Source: Ostrinia nubilalis
Taxonomy: Eukaryota > Arthropoda > Insecta > Lepidoptera > Crambidae
DNA: 64,000 nt
NCBI RefSeq assembly: GCF_963855985.1
Contig: NC_087099.1
Coordinates: 10,756,001 to 10,820,000, forward strand
Direction of reading: 5' to 3'
The position numbers were made by a program, and so were the translations under genes. The notes below the pieces were generated by a model. It worked only from the letters and a program-made list of their open reading frames with translations. It searched no databases and was not told the origin of the DNA. This document shows, piece by piece, positions 51,123 to 62,970 of the stretch (its first letter is position 1; each line of letters begins with the position of its first letter).

Positions 51123-51165
<43 letters not shown>
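51123..51165 (+). repeat. (TGTC)n microsatellite
   Basis: Ten to eleven perfect tetranucleotide units, inside the Helitron-like element. Confidence 0.95.
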
Positions 51166-51260
51166 ATGTTCCTTATAGAAACAAAAACTACTCTACGGAT
51201 TTTAACGAAACTTGGTACAATTATTCTTCATACTCCTGGGCAGGTTATAGGATACTTAGG

Positions 51261-51730
51261 AATTCCCACGGGAACGGGAATCAGCGGGAAAATCCTTTTG
51301 TATGAAAAATCTAAACCGCTTAAGTTAGACGCTTGAAATTTGGCATGCAGGTACCTCAGTAAACTTAAAGCTTAGTTACAACAGGATATTGCAAAATTCC
51401 CACGGGAACGGGAGTTAGCGGGAAAAAACATTTGTATGAAAAATCTAAACCGCTTAAGTTAACGCTTGAATTTTGGCATGCAGGTACCTTAGTAAACTTA
51501 AAGCTTAGTTACAACAGGATATTGCAAAATTCGCACGGGAACGGGAGTTAGCGGGAAAAAACATTTGTCTGAAAAATCTAAACCGCGTAAGATAGACGCT
51601 TGAAATTTGGCATGCAGGTACCTTGGTAAACTTAAAGCTTAGTTACAACAGGATATTGCAAAATTCCCACGGGAACGGGAGTTAGCGGGAAAAAACATTT
51701 GTATGAAAAAATCTGAACCGCGTTAGATAG
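51261..51730 (+). repeat. 134-bp tandem repeat, about 3.5 units
   Basis: Each unit begins AATTCCCACGGGAACGGGA (one unit has TCGCA for TCCCA), runs through GGCATGCAGGTACCT and ends ACAGGATATTGCAA. Units differ at few positions, indicating recent amplification. The last unit is cut off at the Helitron 3' region. Confidence 0.85.
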
Positions 51731-54014
51731 ATGAAGTGGGGGTAAAACGAGATCCACGCGTACGAAGTCGCGGGCGGCCGCTAGTACTTAATAATAAATT
51801 GAATTCTGAAATGTGTTTTCAAATAACACATGTAGATAACTTCAAGTTCTTAAACGAATGGAATGCTTTATACTCTTAAGTTATACCTATTAATGAGTTG
51901 GATTTACAATTAAAACACACAATACACAACATCAATAAAACACTTTATTGTTAACAATAACACACAACATTTTATTCAAAAATATCACATCGCGTTTTTC
52001 GCATCTATTCAAAGTTTTTCAAGGTGGTTTAAAAATAGGAATTATTATGTAGGTACTCGTATATTATTGATGAGTTTAAAAGCATAGTGATCTAATACAA
52101 TTTCAATAAAAGCTTTTAAGATCAAATTAAAAAGTTCGAAGGAGTCACAAAAAGGTGGCAACATAACCTGGAACACTACAGCTTTATCTTAACTTTTTTT
52201 TATTTTCCTGTAATAAATACATAAGTGGAGTGTGGCATGTGTTTAAAAAAATAAAAGAAACAGCATAGGTGTTTATTGGCTGCGTTATTATGGCGTTTCG
52301 ACCATGTTTTGACTGTGCCAGTCTAAATATTTGGACGGGCCCGACGGCTCCTAAAATAGCCGACGGAAAGCAAACAGAGCAGTCACTGTCTTGTTTTATT
52401 TACAGGAACTAGGCGAAATGTATTTTTTTTTACATACGAGTAAAAACAAAAACTGAAGTGAAAGAAGTTACAGTAGGTATACTTAATAAATAAATAAAAA
52501 TATAATAAATAATTTGCAAAAAACATCAATAAATAGTAACACACGCAACATAATATCGACCTAATTTGTAACAAACACTTATAAATATTTTGTAACTTAA
52601 CTTACATTTATAAAATAACACAATAATAAAAACAACATTAAAAAGAATATGACAATTCTGAATAAAATGTGACTAATACAAGAACTGTTACAAAACACTT
52701 AGACCAGTTCAAAATTAGGTGACCTTATATCAAAGTGTCCTCGTTATTAATAAAAAACAAATGCAAAATCTTTCGATGCAAATAATCTGCGCCAGCGCCG
52801 GATTACAGATACAAATTACCTTTAAATGTAATGTGATGTTATTTTACGGTATTCATTCGATGATTAATGTTACCGACTCAAACGCAGCACACAACAAACA
52901 CAGTGTTCTTTGTGCTTCAAATTTTGTAATAAGAACATTAATATTTTTGTTTTTAAATCACCTGTTGCAAGCTTTATGTTCTTTGATTGAATGCACGTCA
53001 CTAAATTCTAAATTCGAAGTTTTAATTTCAAAATTTTGACTTGGAACATGAGTTCGAATTGCAGCTGGAAAACAATTGACAGGCTGTGTGTCTCAAACTC
53101 GAAGGTCTGTTCTCACCATTTGCATAGACATTTCGTGACACCAAAGTGTGCAGTCACGATTTTTTAATGTCATTTACTATTGCTCAAATGATTTTGCTTT
53201 CTAATTTGTATTGCTATCTGCAATTTGGATGCACGAATTTCAAGATGCTCTTACGCAGTTTGCATTACTTACGCCTGAATAATTTTATGACAAAAAATCA
53301 TGAGACAAAAGATTTAGTAAGCCTTACTTTTGCAACATTACGAAATTGAATAAATAAATAAAATATGGCCAGTTACATAGTGATTGCGCATATTTTATTT
53401 CATTTAAACTAGACAAAAATATCTTTTCACAAACTTACGATTAAGCGTTTTCTTAACTCTCAATAATAATAAGTCCTTTTATACTATGCACACTTAACAT
53501 TCAAAGTAATTCAAGTGTTAGACATAGGTAGTCACTTAGTGATAAGGAAAGGTGTCTAATGCGCATTTTCGGTAACAGTAATTACTTCTAATTAAATTAT
53601 CACCTTTAAACATAGGTAAGTAAGTACAGAGATAACATTGTTTTTATTTTATCAAAAATAGGCTAGTAAAGGTGTCGTGACAACAGCGTTCAAAAATTAA
53701 ATGGAAGCAGTATTGATATTAACTAATTCTACTGAAAGAATTTTTTAATATAATATAACTTACGTACAAAACAAAATCATATTTGGTTGCTAAGAAATCC
53801 CGCGCCGTGCTGGGAGCAGCGTGTGGTAATTCAATGAAGATAATCTTGCGATAGGCAATCTCTATACCTATCTATAATATTGTGGCCTCAAGAGAATATC
53901 AGATAATCGTGTAGGTGGATGAGAATGTAGGCTTATAAAATATTCACAGGTGTGGAAATTGTAGTAACGTCAATCATGATATTAGTATTTTGATCATAAT
54001 CTTACTTAGATATC

Positions 54015-54245
54015 CGGGCAGGGCACATAGTACGCAGTGACGGCCGATGGGGCAGCAAGGTTCTGGAGTGGAAGCCACGTACCGGAAAGCACAGCGTAGG
54101 ACGTCCACCCGCAAGGTGGACCGACAACCTCATAAAGGTAGCAGGAAGGCGCTTGATGCAGGCTGCCACCAACCGGCCATTGTGGAAATCATTGGGGGAG
54201 GCCTATGTTCAGCAGTGGACGTCCTATGGCTGAAATGATGATGAT
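54015..54245 (+). mobile_element. RTE-like LINE 3' end with intact C-terminal reading frame
   Basis: From 54018 to the TGA at 54231-54233 one frame of 71 codons is fully open. It reads AGHIVRSDGRWGSKVLEW, then SVGRPPARWTDNL, MQAATNRPLWKSLGEA and YVQQWTSYG. This is the conserved C-terminus of lepidopteran RTE-like endonuclease/reverse transcriptase polyproteins. A GATGAT tail follows. The element is 5'-truncated at about 54014 and inserted between two related direct repeats. The open frame suggests a fairly young insertion. Confidence 0.8.
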
Positions 54246-54246
54246 C

Positions 54247-54435
54247 TTGTCCGTACCAGATCCTAAAACTATACTGTATCAAAGCCCGAGTAGTAAAGTC
54301 AATCATGTTTTTCGGATATTGATCATTTAACATTACCTACATATCCGTACATTTTTAGGATCTTATCCGTACCAGATGAGATCCTAAAAGTGTATTATCA
54401 AAGTCCGTACTTTAATACGGTTTTCAATCATTTAT
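54247..54435 (+). repeat. Direct repeat next to the LINE insertion
   Basis: GTCCGTACCAGATCCTAAAA, then GTATCAAAGCCCG and CAATCATG in the first unit, recur as ATCCGTACCAGATGAGATCC, TATCAAAGTCCG and CAATCAT about 120 bp later. It may be part of an older element into which the LINE inserted. Confidence 0.55.
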
Positions 54436-55229
54436 TCTTTAGACAACCTCACACAAAAACACTAGGAGAACTAGGAGAAACACAAACTATACAATGCTTA
54501 ACATAACTAAAGAAAACCATGTAAGTAAATTGAAAAGCGTACTAGTTGTAACTGTCAACAAAAGAATCTCATAACATTCTCCCAATCAATATTAATTTAT
54601 TTACAACAGTATCGAATCATAACGTGTATTAATGATGTTCCGCCCGTAGCCATAATCTGGAGCCGCCGTGTCTCACAAAGGGGCAGATGTATGATAAATG
54701 CGGAGTTTCCGCGGATCTGGTACGCTACAGCGGATGTCACGGGTGATAGGCTGAACTAGACTTTCTAATGTAAGTATACTAGTGTAAGTATACTTAAAAG
54801 TAGCGAAAAGGTTACTGCACTCTCTCGAAATTAATATTATTGTCTGAGCATGCAAACTCTTGCCATCTTTTAAAAAACCATTGCCTCCGGAATTTGCAGC
54901 CGGAGATTAAGAAAAAATGGAAGTATATTTGGACTGCATTGGTTGAATATTCCTTGAAAGTCAAGTTGTAGAACCTGGGTATACAGGAGTTAGGAGAGAA
55001 CGAGAAACTGGAATCGACATGTAATATTTTAGGCTACACTGTTTAGCTAAAATCTGACATAAAGGTAATATGATTTTTATATTGTTATTTTTGTTAAAGT
55101 TTGGACTTTCTTCATCCAAGTAAGATTTTTGGAGTGTGGTGGGGATTAGAAAACGAGAAAAGTATTATGAGCACAATAAAATTGCATTAGAGAATAATTA
55201 TGTTGTTTATTAACATCTATTTTGCCCAT

Positions 55230-55435
55230 GGACAGTAGAAAGCTTCCTATGAGCAATAGCGTTACACTATCCAAAAACATAACCCTCCTTCTGGCGCAGT
55301 CGGGTAAAAAGCAACCTACCCCGGCTATAATGAATTTTGTCAGTTTTCGCGTATCACCCGTAACACGGACGTAGATGCGGATGTGGAGTGAGCTAATGAA
55401 ATTATCCACGTCTTACCTAATGGAGCCTGTCGCGT
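55230..55435 (-). repeat. Lepidopteran interspersed repeat fragment
   Basis: On the minus strand, TTACCCGACTGCGCCAGAAG followed by GAGGGTTATG is a core I recognise from many lepidopteran repeats. The 87-codon open frame covering it is fortuitous in my view. Confidence 0.5.
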
Positions 55436-56716
55436 AGAGGATTAAATTTTGTAAGTCCACAGGGGTTCGAAATTAATTTGAATGCAAACCTATAGTTGCG
55501 ATGTTGCTTTGTTACTTTTACGATTGTCTGATGTTGATTTTGCTTTTTTTAAGTTACGTCATTATTATTTTTGACAGATTTTGGAGGTTGTAGAGAGATG
55601 ATGACCAGTTAAAACGGTTTAAATCCAAAGTTGCATTATACGCAACATGAGAAAACGTTTTCATGGAAAGGAAATACAATATTGTACAACAATATTTTGC
55701 TGAGATTGTATTATGATTTTTTGATGAAGAAAAAATGGCTCATGTCAATAATATTAAGTAGAACAGGTGCTAGTAACCGGAAAAACTAAAAAAAAAAGCC
55801 AAGAGAGACTTCCTTACACACTTATTCACCGCAAATTTTTAGTCCCAAGCTTTTTTAACTTGTACTTCATTTATATTAGTGAGTAAACTCGACAAAAAAA
55901 TATCACATTTTATCTAATGTTTATGTAAATGACCACGTGGGCAGCATCGGTGTCGTCAGACAACCGTTATGCGACGTAAAGTGTTAGCATTACGTAGGTG
56001 TTCACTCGATATACATCGAAATATTGCTACCAGTTTACATAAACCTGCCTCACCTCTCCCGCTGGCTCTAAATCGGAACTTAAAAGGGGGAATGTGGTAT
56101 GCACAAGGGTCTCTTTAGAATGGTGAAGACAGTTCGGCTTGAGGTGAGCGGGTCTATTGTCATCCTCCATTGATTAATGTTGTAGTTTATCTACCGATAT
56201 GACAACAATGGCGTCTTTACCCGAATGCCTTAATGCGTTATGCCCATGGGTTTTATTTACCCTTCCTTCAATTTTATTCACATGGTGCTCTTTATTTACC
56301 CCCGGATGAATGACAATAGATGTAATTAACTTTCTCATTTTTCATTTACAGGTGCTGTGTGGGGTTCTCTGACAATGATGGTGGAGCATCATCGTGAATT
56401 TCAATGATAAAAATATCAAATGGTGTTTTAATCTTTTCTTACAACAATGCTAGATGAATCGCGATATTGAAAACATGCCCGACCAATCACATCACCCATC
56501 TCATTTACCGTTCTGCAGAATAAAACCTCCAAATTTTCTAGAATCTGTAACTGGAATAGGCCACAGGTAGCGATGATATTTGGGATATATTTATTAGACT
56601 TTTATTTAAAAATGACAGAAAGAAGAAAACTCTATAGAGGAAGACTCTAAAAATTATTGAAAGGAGCTCTTATTAGTGGTTGTGATCTTTTTAGTAATAG
56701 TTTTAATAGTATTTAC

Positions 56717-56880
56717 CTTCAAATGAGTCTTCAGATATGTTTTGTGGCCCTTGGCATTGAGTCACAATAAATCTATGACCACCCAACAGCAATCCTCCTG
56801 TATCCCCAAACAGTTTTGACAAACGATAGCATCGTCCCATTCTATGCAAATCATCGGGCTCTCGCGTCGCTCCTGTTGAT
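56717..56880 (-). other. Candidate minus-strand exon C, 164 nt
   Basis: The acceptor CGTCCGTCTCCGTAG ends at 56881 and the donor GAAG|GTAAAT lies at 56717/56716. One frame is open for all 54 codons and includes KLFGDTGGLLLGGHRFIVTQ followed by an acidic end. Unrecognised. Confidence 0.25.
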
Positions 56881-56900
56881 CTACGGAGACGGACGACCGT

Positions 56901-56986
56901 CAGTGCTACGAGTTCCCAACAACGACAGCAAACGACAATCAACAGTGTTACGAGCTCCTAACAGTGACATTCCTAACGACAATCAA
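56901..56986 (+). repeat. About 43-bp tandem duplication
   Basis: CAGTGCTACGAGTTCCCAAC ... AACGACAATCAA is followed by CAGTGTTACGAGCTCCTAAC ... AACGACAATCAA. The units are 42 and 44 bp long. Confidence 0.8.
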
Positions 56987-57191
56987 TACTATCACTTCAT
57001 CATCCGGTTGGTTACTACGACAGTTCTGAGGTATCGATTGACGATCGTAATTGGAACGATAACTAGCTATGATGAAGTTGTGAGGTAGTGATAGTTACAC
57101 GCATTGGAACATCTCTGTATTAACATTTTTATCTCCCTGAATCTCTTGAGCAACAACGCCAACAACTCATTAAGCTAGGATTAGCGTAACT

Positions 57192-57431
57192 CTAAATTAT
57201 TACTGAATAGTTAATAACTTTGATGAATCTGAAATAATCTGTTTTGCCGCCCCTGAAATCTGCCGCCCTAGGCTCCAGTCGGCTGGCAAATCCGCTACTT
57301 TGTTGTACTTGGAATTCATTGTAAGCTCCAACTTGCGATGACAGTTCTACTCGTCGACATCGTATGACTCGACGACACCTCCACTCATGGCGGTGAGTTG
57401 ACACGACACACATGGGGTTGACAGTTGTAGC
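57192..57431 (-). other. Candidate minus-strand exon B (open to a stop)
   Basis: The acceptor TTTGTTTCTCTTCAG ends at 57432 and resembles that of exon A over 15 bases. The frame opening GCT ACA ACT stays open for 79 codons to a TAG at 57192-57194. It is in phase with one of the open frames of exon A. It is Arg-rich and not recognisable. Part of it (57.25-57.3 kb) looks like a repeat. Confidence 0.25.
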
Positions 57432-58165
57432 CTGAAGAGAAACAAAGTTACATTAGCTAATAATATCTTCTCTTCCTGAAGGTGGAAGTTTCATTATTAC
57501 TCTTCATCAAGTGAGATGCAGGCGAAGAGCTTAAATTTATGATAATTATAATATGGTATATACTGGTAATTATAATAATTGTGGTTTAATAAATCATTAT
57601 CATGCCTGTGCACAATGTATAAGAATCTATCTACGATTTTGTAATCAAATTAGGGACATAGCCAGGTGATCATGATATGGAATCTATGACAAGCGTTTCA
57701 TTGTCTATAGGTGCAGATAGTGTCTGATATAGTGAGGCATTTGAGGCATATTCTTTCATGATAAAATAATGATTTGGTATTGCATTTTGATATTAGAGCC
57801 TAGGTAATGCTGCGGGTCAAAGGTATGGAAAAGTCTGAATATAACCTGTTTTCCATACCATTTTTAAAAGAGTAGGTATGTATTAGCACAAACGTCGCTG
57901 AATCCATAATGTTTTGAGCGATTGTTCAAAATAAGCGACAAAATAAGCTTCTTGCCCTGATTTAAGCTCCACGTGTGCACATTATGATGCTTTACTTAAA
58001 GAAGAAAAACTAGAGTCAAATCAGAATAATGCCTGCGAGCTTTTCCTACATGACCTCAACTTGGTAATGAAATAAGTCTACGCAACTTGATTGCCATGAA
58101 ATCTTTAACTATTAATGAATAATATCATCTAAAACTTTGTGAAGGAGTTTAAATCATATTTTTAC

Positions 58166-58261
58166 CATTAACATCCACATCTGATAACTCAAGTAGTGGT
58201 TTGTAACCAGAACGTGCTGAAGGATTTGACACAACCGAAACAGCTGAGGCGAGAGTGGATC
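58166..58261 (-). other. Candidate minus-strand exon A, 96 nt
   Basis: The acceptor TTTGTTTGTCCTCAG ends at 58262 and the donor ATG|GTAAAA lies at 58166/58165. Two frames are open throughout. One reads STLASAVSVVSNPSARSGYK and continues to a VDVN end, a serine-rich composition plausible for protein. I do not recognise the sequence. Confidence 0.3.
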
Positions 58262-59259
58262 CTGAGGACAAACAAAGTTTAAGTAAGTATTTGTAGCATA
58301 AATTGAGGAGATCAAAAAGAACAGTGATGAAACTCTTTTTAATTGTATTTTACAATATTAATTTTATTGAAGCAGCAGAGGTAGTACTGCCCGATACAAC
58401 CCACTAGTAAGTACCTATTTAAAAAAAAAACTATTTTAGAAAACAAAGAGTATAAACGAGTTTTCATCCGGATGGATAAGGTCGAAAAATATTTTTTACA
58501 CACTAACTCAACCTTCACTGGTTTATTTACATTGGCGGGCAAGTTACATGAAGAGTGCTACGAAGCAACTTAACTTCTGGGAATCATGCCACAAAACTCC
58601 TTTCTATTTTGAATATCAACTATTTGTGCACCTCCAACGACTTTCTATGTAGGTACCTACGTGAATGCTCTTTCTACTACATAGGCTTATACATGCCATA
58701 CACACAAAACCAATACCGTGGTGTGGGTGTCACATCACCCGGCGTGTTTAGTATCAGCCGGCGACGGGAAGCGCCGCGCTATCTCACGTGTATGGCACAT
58801 ACCGAAGCATGCACATTTTTAACAATGTACAGTTGGGTGCGTTATGTTTTGGAAAGTTGGAACTTTGTAATGGCAGACATTTTGTGACAGTCTGTCTCGC
58901 GTAATGAGGGTTGCAACTGAAAGTGACAACGATCACAAGAAAGGCATAAATCGACTTTGATTATCATTGTACAAAATTTTTATTTTTATTCACATTTTGA
59001 TAACAATATTCCTGAAACAAGAAGTTAAGCGAATTCCTTCTTAATTAATATCTGAGACATTTAAATAATAATTGATACATTTATAAAATCAATTAATCAA
59101 ATAAAATTACCCAAATTAAGCATTATCCATTACGCCAACACCTAATCCCGATACGTGTCCAAAAAACACTTAATTTATTTACTTAATTGAGCCGTTCCAA
59201 AGCCTTCCGCTCCATCAAGGAAATGGTGGAACTAATGATTACGAGATAATGCGTAAGAA

Positions 59260-59394
59260 ATGGACGAAGGAGAAATGCTTGCCTACGTCTATTCTGAAAA
59301 AGCGAAAAAACCCTCCGTGAAGGAAGACGAGAAAAAAGACCGAATTTCGTCTCAGGAGAGTAAGACTGCAGAACCTGAGTGTACTCCCCTATAA
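59260..59394 (+). CDS. Small ORF of 44 codons, hypothetical
   Basis: ATG at 59260 opens a 44-codon frame ending in TAA at 59392-59394. The peptide starts MDEGEMLAYVYSEKAKK and is very rich in Lys and Glu, which is unusual for random frames in AT-rich DNA. An in-frame stop lies just upstream. It may be a remnant of a transposon or a micropeptide. I do not recognise it. Confidence 0.2.
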   Translation: MDEGEMLAYVYSEKAKKPSVKEDEKKDRISSQESKTAEPECTPL

Positions 59395-60445
59395 CGAAAC
59401 GTGATAAAATAAAACTAAACTCAAAGCATTATCGCTTCTATTCCATTACAAATACGACTCGATCTTCGTCGCTACCGACAAAGAGTAGTGATGTGTAATT
59501 CAGACATTGAAAAACGGTATATCCGTGACTAGTGAGAGCGGGACGGCCGCATAAAGGAGCGAGACAAAAATATGGCATTTTGATTAATACGTAGCCATTG
59601 CTCAGAGCGGGCTGTGTACCATTGCTAAGTAATGACCACTCCATAAAGACATGGTTAAGGTTAAAAGAAAATTACTTTATCAACGCCTTGTTTTAAATAA
59701 ATATCCTGTTTCAGGAAATATTATTGTTGTTTCCAATACAAGAAATTGAGATGTTGGGAGATGTAAAGATTTCGCCGCTTTATTGATAGCTACACAAATG
59801 ATTTATTATTGAGCTCGTTTATTTTCTTCGTTCGTTTCAACGGATGTTTGTTTGGAATTAAATTTTATTATGGTGATTAAGAGGTTGAATTGAATTAGGA
59901 ATCTATTGATACGGCTTCGGAACTCTTCGGCAGTTTAAACTCTTTGTACATTGTATCTATTATTATGCAATTACGAAACTTTATCTTCATAGAATACCTT
60001 TGCAAAATATGGAGTACATTATTCTTTGCCTACCATCAATGACAAAACTGTTTAATATTCGAAGCAGATATCAAAATGCAATAAAAAGTAAAATACAATG
60101 CAGACTAAAAAAGGTAGGTTAAAAACTCCGTGTATCGTGAGCCTATGACATAGTCATTGGTTAAAAAGGGTTAACTCAGCTGTCAGATTGGTCCTCCAGC
60201 AAAGGAATGAATAATGCGTGGAGATAATCTGTGACAGATCCGTCTTACAAAAAAGCCGCGGCCGTACAGATAAATAATATCATTCAGACATTTTTCAACC
60301 TTGAAGTTTTGTCGGTTTAATTACCTGAATTCTCACAATGTGCATCGATGTTTATCTAGTTTGATTTCTGTTGTTTTAAGAGCCTAATGAATTATCTACA
60401 GGTTCTTGTTTAAGACTGTGTGAGTTGGCATATCAAAGTGAGAAT

Positions 60446-60565
60446 CAAAATATTTATTTGTATGTAGGCAGGCCCTACTTATACACGTCCCAAATATTCT
60501 AGCTTGCTCTACACTCTAGCTCCAACACTTCGGGACAACATTATGGGCTGGCGCTGAGAATTAGC
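60446..60565 (-). repeat. Interspersed repeat copy (GTGGTAGAGCAAGC family), inverted
   Basis: Its reverse complement matches the copy at 6.11-6.23 kb, including the TTTGGGACGTGTATAAG block and the gene-proximal CAGCGCCAGCCCATAATG-like start. Confidence 0.55.
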
Positions 60566-61958
60566 GGAAGAAACCCAGTATCATTATAAACACAAGGCGT
60601 TAGTGCCTACGAGTTCGAGATGGAATTTGAGATAGTCATTAGTTGTGATAGATTTAGCCTAGATTTGCTAGACTTGACTTATAGAAAAATTGCATCTGAA
60701 TTGAACACAAAATAAATTATCCGTCCTGTTACAATGGTTTGCTTAGTTCAAATAAAAAGGAAAATGAGACGTTATAAGATATTTAATGTTAGGGTATTGT
60801 TTCTTTTTTTGTTAAGTGTAAATACGTTACACCAATGAGGACAAAATGTATGGAAGAAGATCTCTCCTTAGATCTTTCAACATCGATGTAGTATTTCGCA
60901 AAAACGCTGAACCTCTAGACATTGAACGAGTAGACTTGATTGAACATAACCCTTTTAATCTCGAAAGCCTGAAGATCGCTCTAAATTCCAAAATAAAGCA
61001 AGACGCAGAAGGGTTGAGCGGGATAATCAATTATGTATGGCTAGGTGAGGCCACCAGGCTGTTAGTGGAATGGTCTCGCCATTACCGACTAATTCCTTGT
61101 CATTTGCCTGCGGCCACTGTGCGACGGTCAACCGATTGTGTACTCGCTATGTACTGAGATTCGGAGACTGGTCAGGGGAGAAAAACCTTTGGTGTTTATA
61201 TTCCAAAACTAACTTACTACATAATATTTTAAACTATTATGTTGCATTTTTTTTTTTACTATAAAATTATCACTTCACGGGATTTACTACATACGAGTAG
61301 TTCTCCTTTCCCCTCTATTTGTTCCAGTGGCTAGAGGTTTGTACTATTTTTACTAAATTTTGGCTTTAACAGATTGAAGAGACAAAATAGAAAACGACTT
61401 TTTGAAATAGCTAGATTGAAATTGATTGTTACATCAGGCAGCTGTGCCTGTACTTTTCAGATTACTGAATATCTAATGTATTGTCATCTACCTATTACTG
61501 AATTTCAGTCTGGCTTTGCCTTGCAAAGAGCAAATAGAAGATTTAGGATCTCATGTCTCCTTCACTGTATCTTCAGCAACATGAATTTTCACGTAGATAT
61601 TTCAGTCGACGAATACCATCAATATTTCAGTCGATTTAAGGACAATTATTTTATTTCCTGACATATTTCTCTAAGTTGTCGAGTTGAAATGTTCACCACC
61701 CCTGACCGTTAGGTACTATACCGTCTATGTAAACTCAGATCAGTACCTAGAGACGTAACTTGAGTTGGACTAGCAGTTGAAATGTTGTTATAGTCATTAC
61801 ATGCAGGTGCTTGAGCGAAGACATTTGTTCGACTGTACATTTCCTTGTGTATATCAGTTCCGGGAGCTTTTGAATGAAGAAGACTTTGTTATTAGATAAA
61901 TAAATAGCACAAAATTATTCTTTTCTTTCCCGTTATACAATCTTTTTTATCAAGAATA

Positions 61959-62103
61959 ACACTCGTATTCACAAACGATACTTGCTTAAGTGAAGCAGTA
62001 AATCGAACGTACAGCATTGAATAGGTAGACCTCTGTGATTGGTTCGTGTGTGACCCTGTGCATCTACGCGCACTGTGAGATCACATAGTAATGTTTGTAA
62101 ATA
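61959..62103 (+). mobile_element. MITE-like element, copy 3
   Basis: ACTCGTATTCACAAACGATA, TTGCTTAAGTGAAGCAG and CTACGCGCACTGTGAGATC match copy 1 in the same orientation. It ends AATGTTTGTAAATA. Confidence 0.65.
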
Positions 62104-62831
62104 GAGTTAGTAAGAAGAGCTTAAAGAAAATATTCTGCTAAGAATACGACATCAATTGCTGTCTTTTGTCACTATCGATGTTTTGTCTACCTTCTTATGT
62201 TAGCACCCATTCTTCACGATATAATTTCATCAACGCAAAAGTTTATTCACAAGAAGAAAAAGTTACTTTTGTTTTGGAATGTAAACATTCTCTTAAAGGT
62301 CAGGTCAACTGCCATACTCTTCGTGAGTGAAATAACCTTTGACCTTTGATGACCTTACAAAAACTTAATCCAAGCATACGTAAATATACATTAAGCCAAC
62401 GTAATCTGGACAAGACAAAAACCACATTCAAATTGAGTCCCCGTAGTTACATTCCTTTCACACTAGTACAGTCACGGTGGAAATATTGTGACGTATTAAT
62501 CCTGAAATATAATAAGTACGGAGATCAAGTTGAGCATGGTGGAGTCTTCTCTCGTTGTAATACAGACTATTTTGCAATAAAAATGTGTAGTATGATGGGC
62601 TGTCGACTGTACAATAGGTAGGTCTTGTAGAGTATCCTACATCGACTAGACATAAACTCGTTTCAGGAGGGAATCGAATTCAATCTTAATAAACCACGTT
62701 GAGAGAAGCATACAAACTTGCAGTTAGTTATGTGTGGCATTTAATGGCATTATCATAAGTTTCCCTTTAGGCACAAAAGGGTTTTGTGCATGTTTTTACC
62801 AGCTTATTAAGTTAAATCATGTATCAAAAGA

Positions 62832-62930
62832 TAGGATGCAGGTCGCTACCAACCGGTCAATATCGAATCATTGAGGCCTATGTTCATCATTGACCACAGG
62901 ACGACAATTTCAGAATGATGATGATGATGT
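62832..62930 (+). mobile_element. RTE-like LINE 3' end, degraded
   Basis: GATGCAGGTCGCTACCAACC, then GAGGCCTATGTTCATC and a GATGATGATG tail. It aligns with the 54.0-kb copy but has deletions that break the frame. Confidence 0.6.
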
Positions 62931-62949
62931 ACATAACAAAATCAGCGAG

Positions 62950-62970
62950 TTCTTCTTCTTCTTCTTCTTC
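62950..62970 (+). repeat. (TTC)n microsatellite
   Basis: Seven perfect TTC units. Confidence 0.9.

Larger units (their letters stand above)
51003..51785 (+). mobile_element. Helitron-like element carrying internal 134-bp tandem repeats
   Basis: The left end (TATACTTATAATAAATCTGT) and the right end (ACGAAGTCGCGGGCGG, then CTAGT) are those of a lepidopteran Helitron-like repeat. Inside are a TGTC microsatellite (51123-51165) and about 3.5 head-to-tail units of about 134 bp starting near 51261, 51395, 51528 and 51662. No Rep/helicase coding is present, so it is non-autonomous. Confidence 0.7.

Noticed and set aside
55146..55409. 87-codon minus-strand ORF
   Set aside because: Covers a recognisable dispersed lepidopteran repeat core (CCCGACTGCGCCAGAAGG), so not a gene.
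60846..61157. 103-codon + strand ORF
   Set aside because: Not recognisable. Its last third shares GTTAGT...ATGG...CCATTACCG with 63.24-63.30 kb, so that part at least is probably an interspersed repeat.
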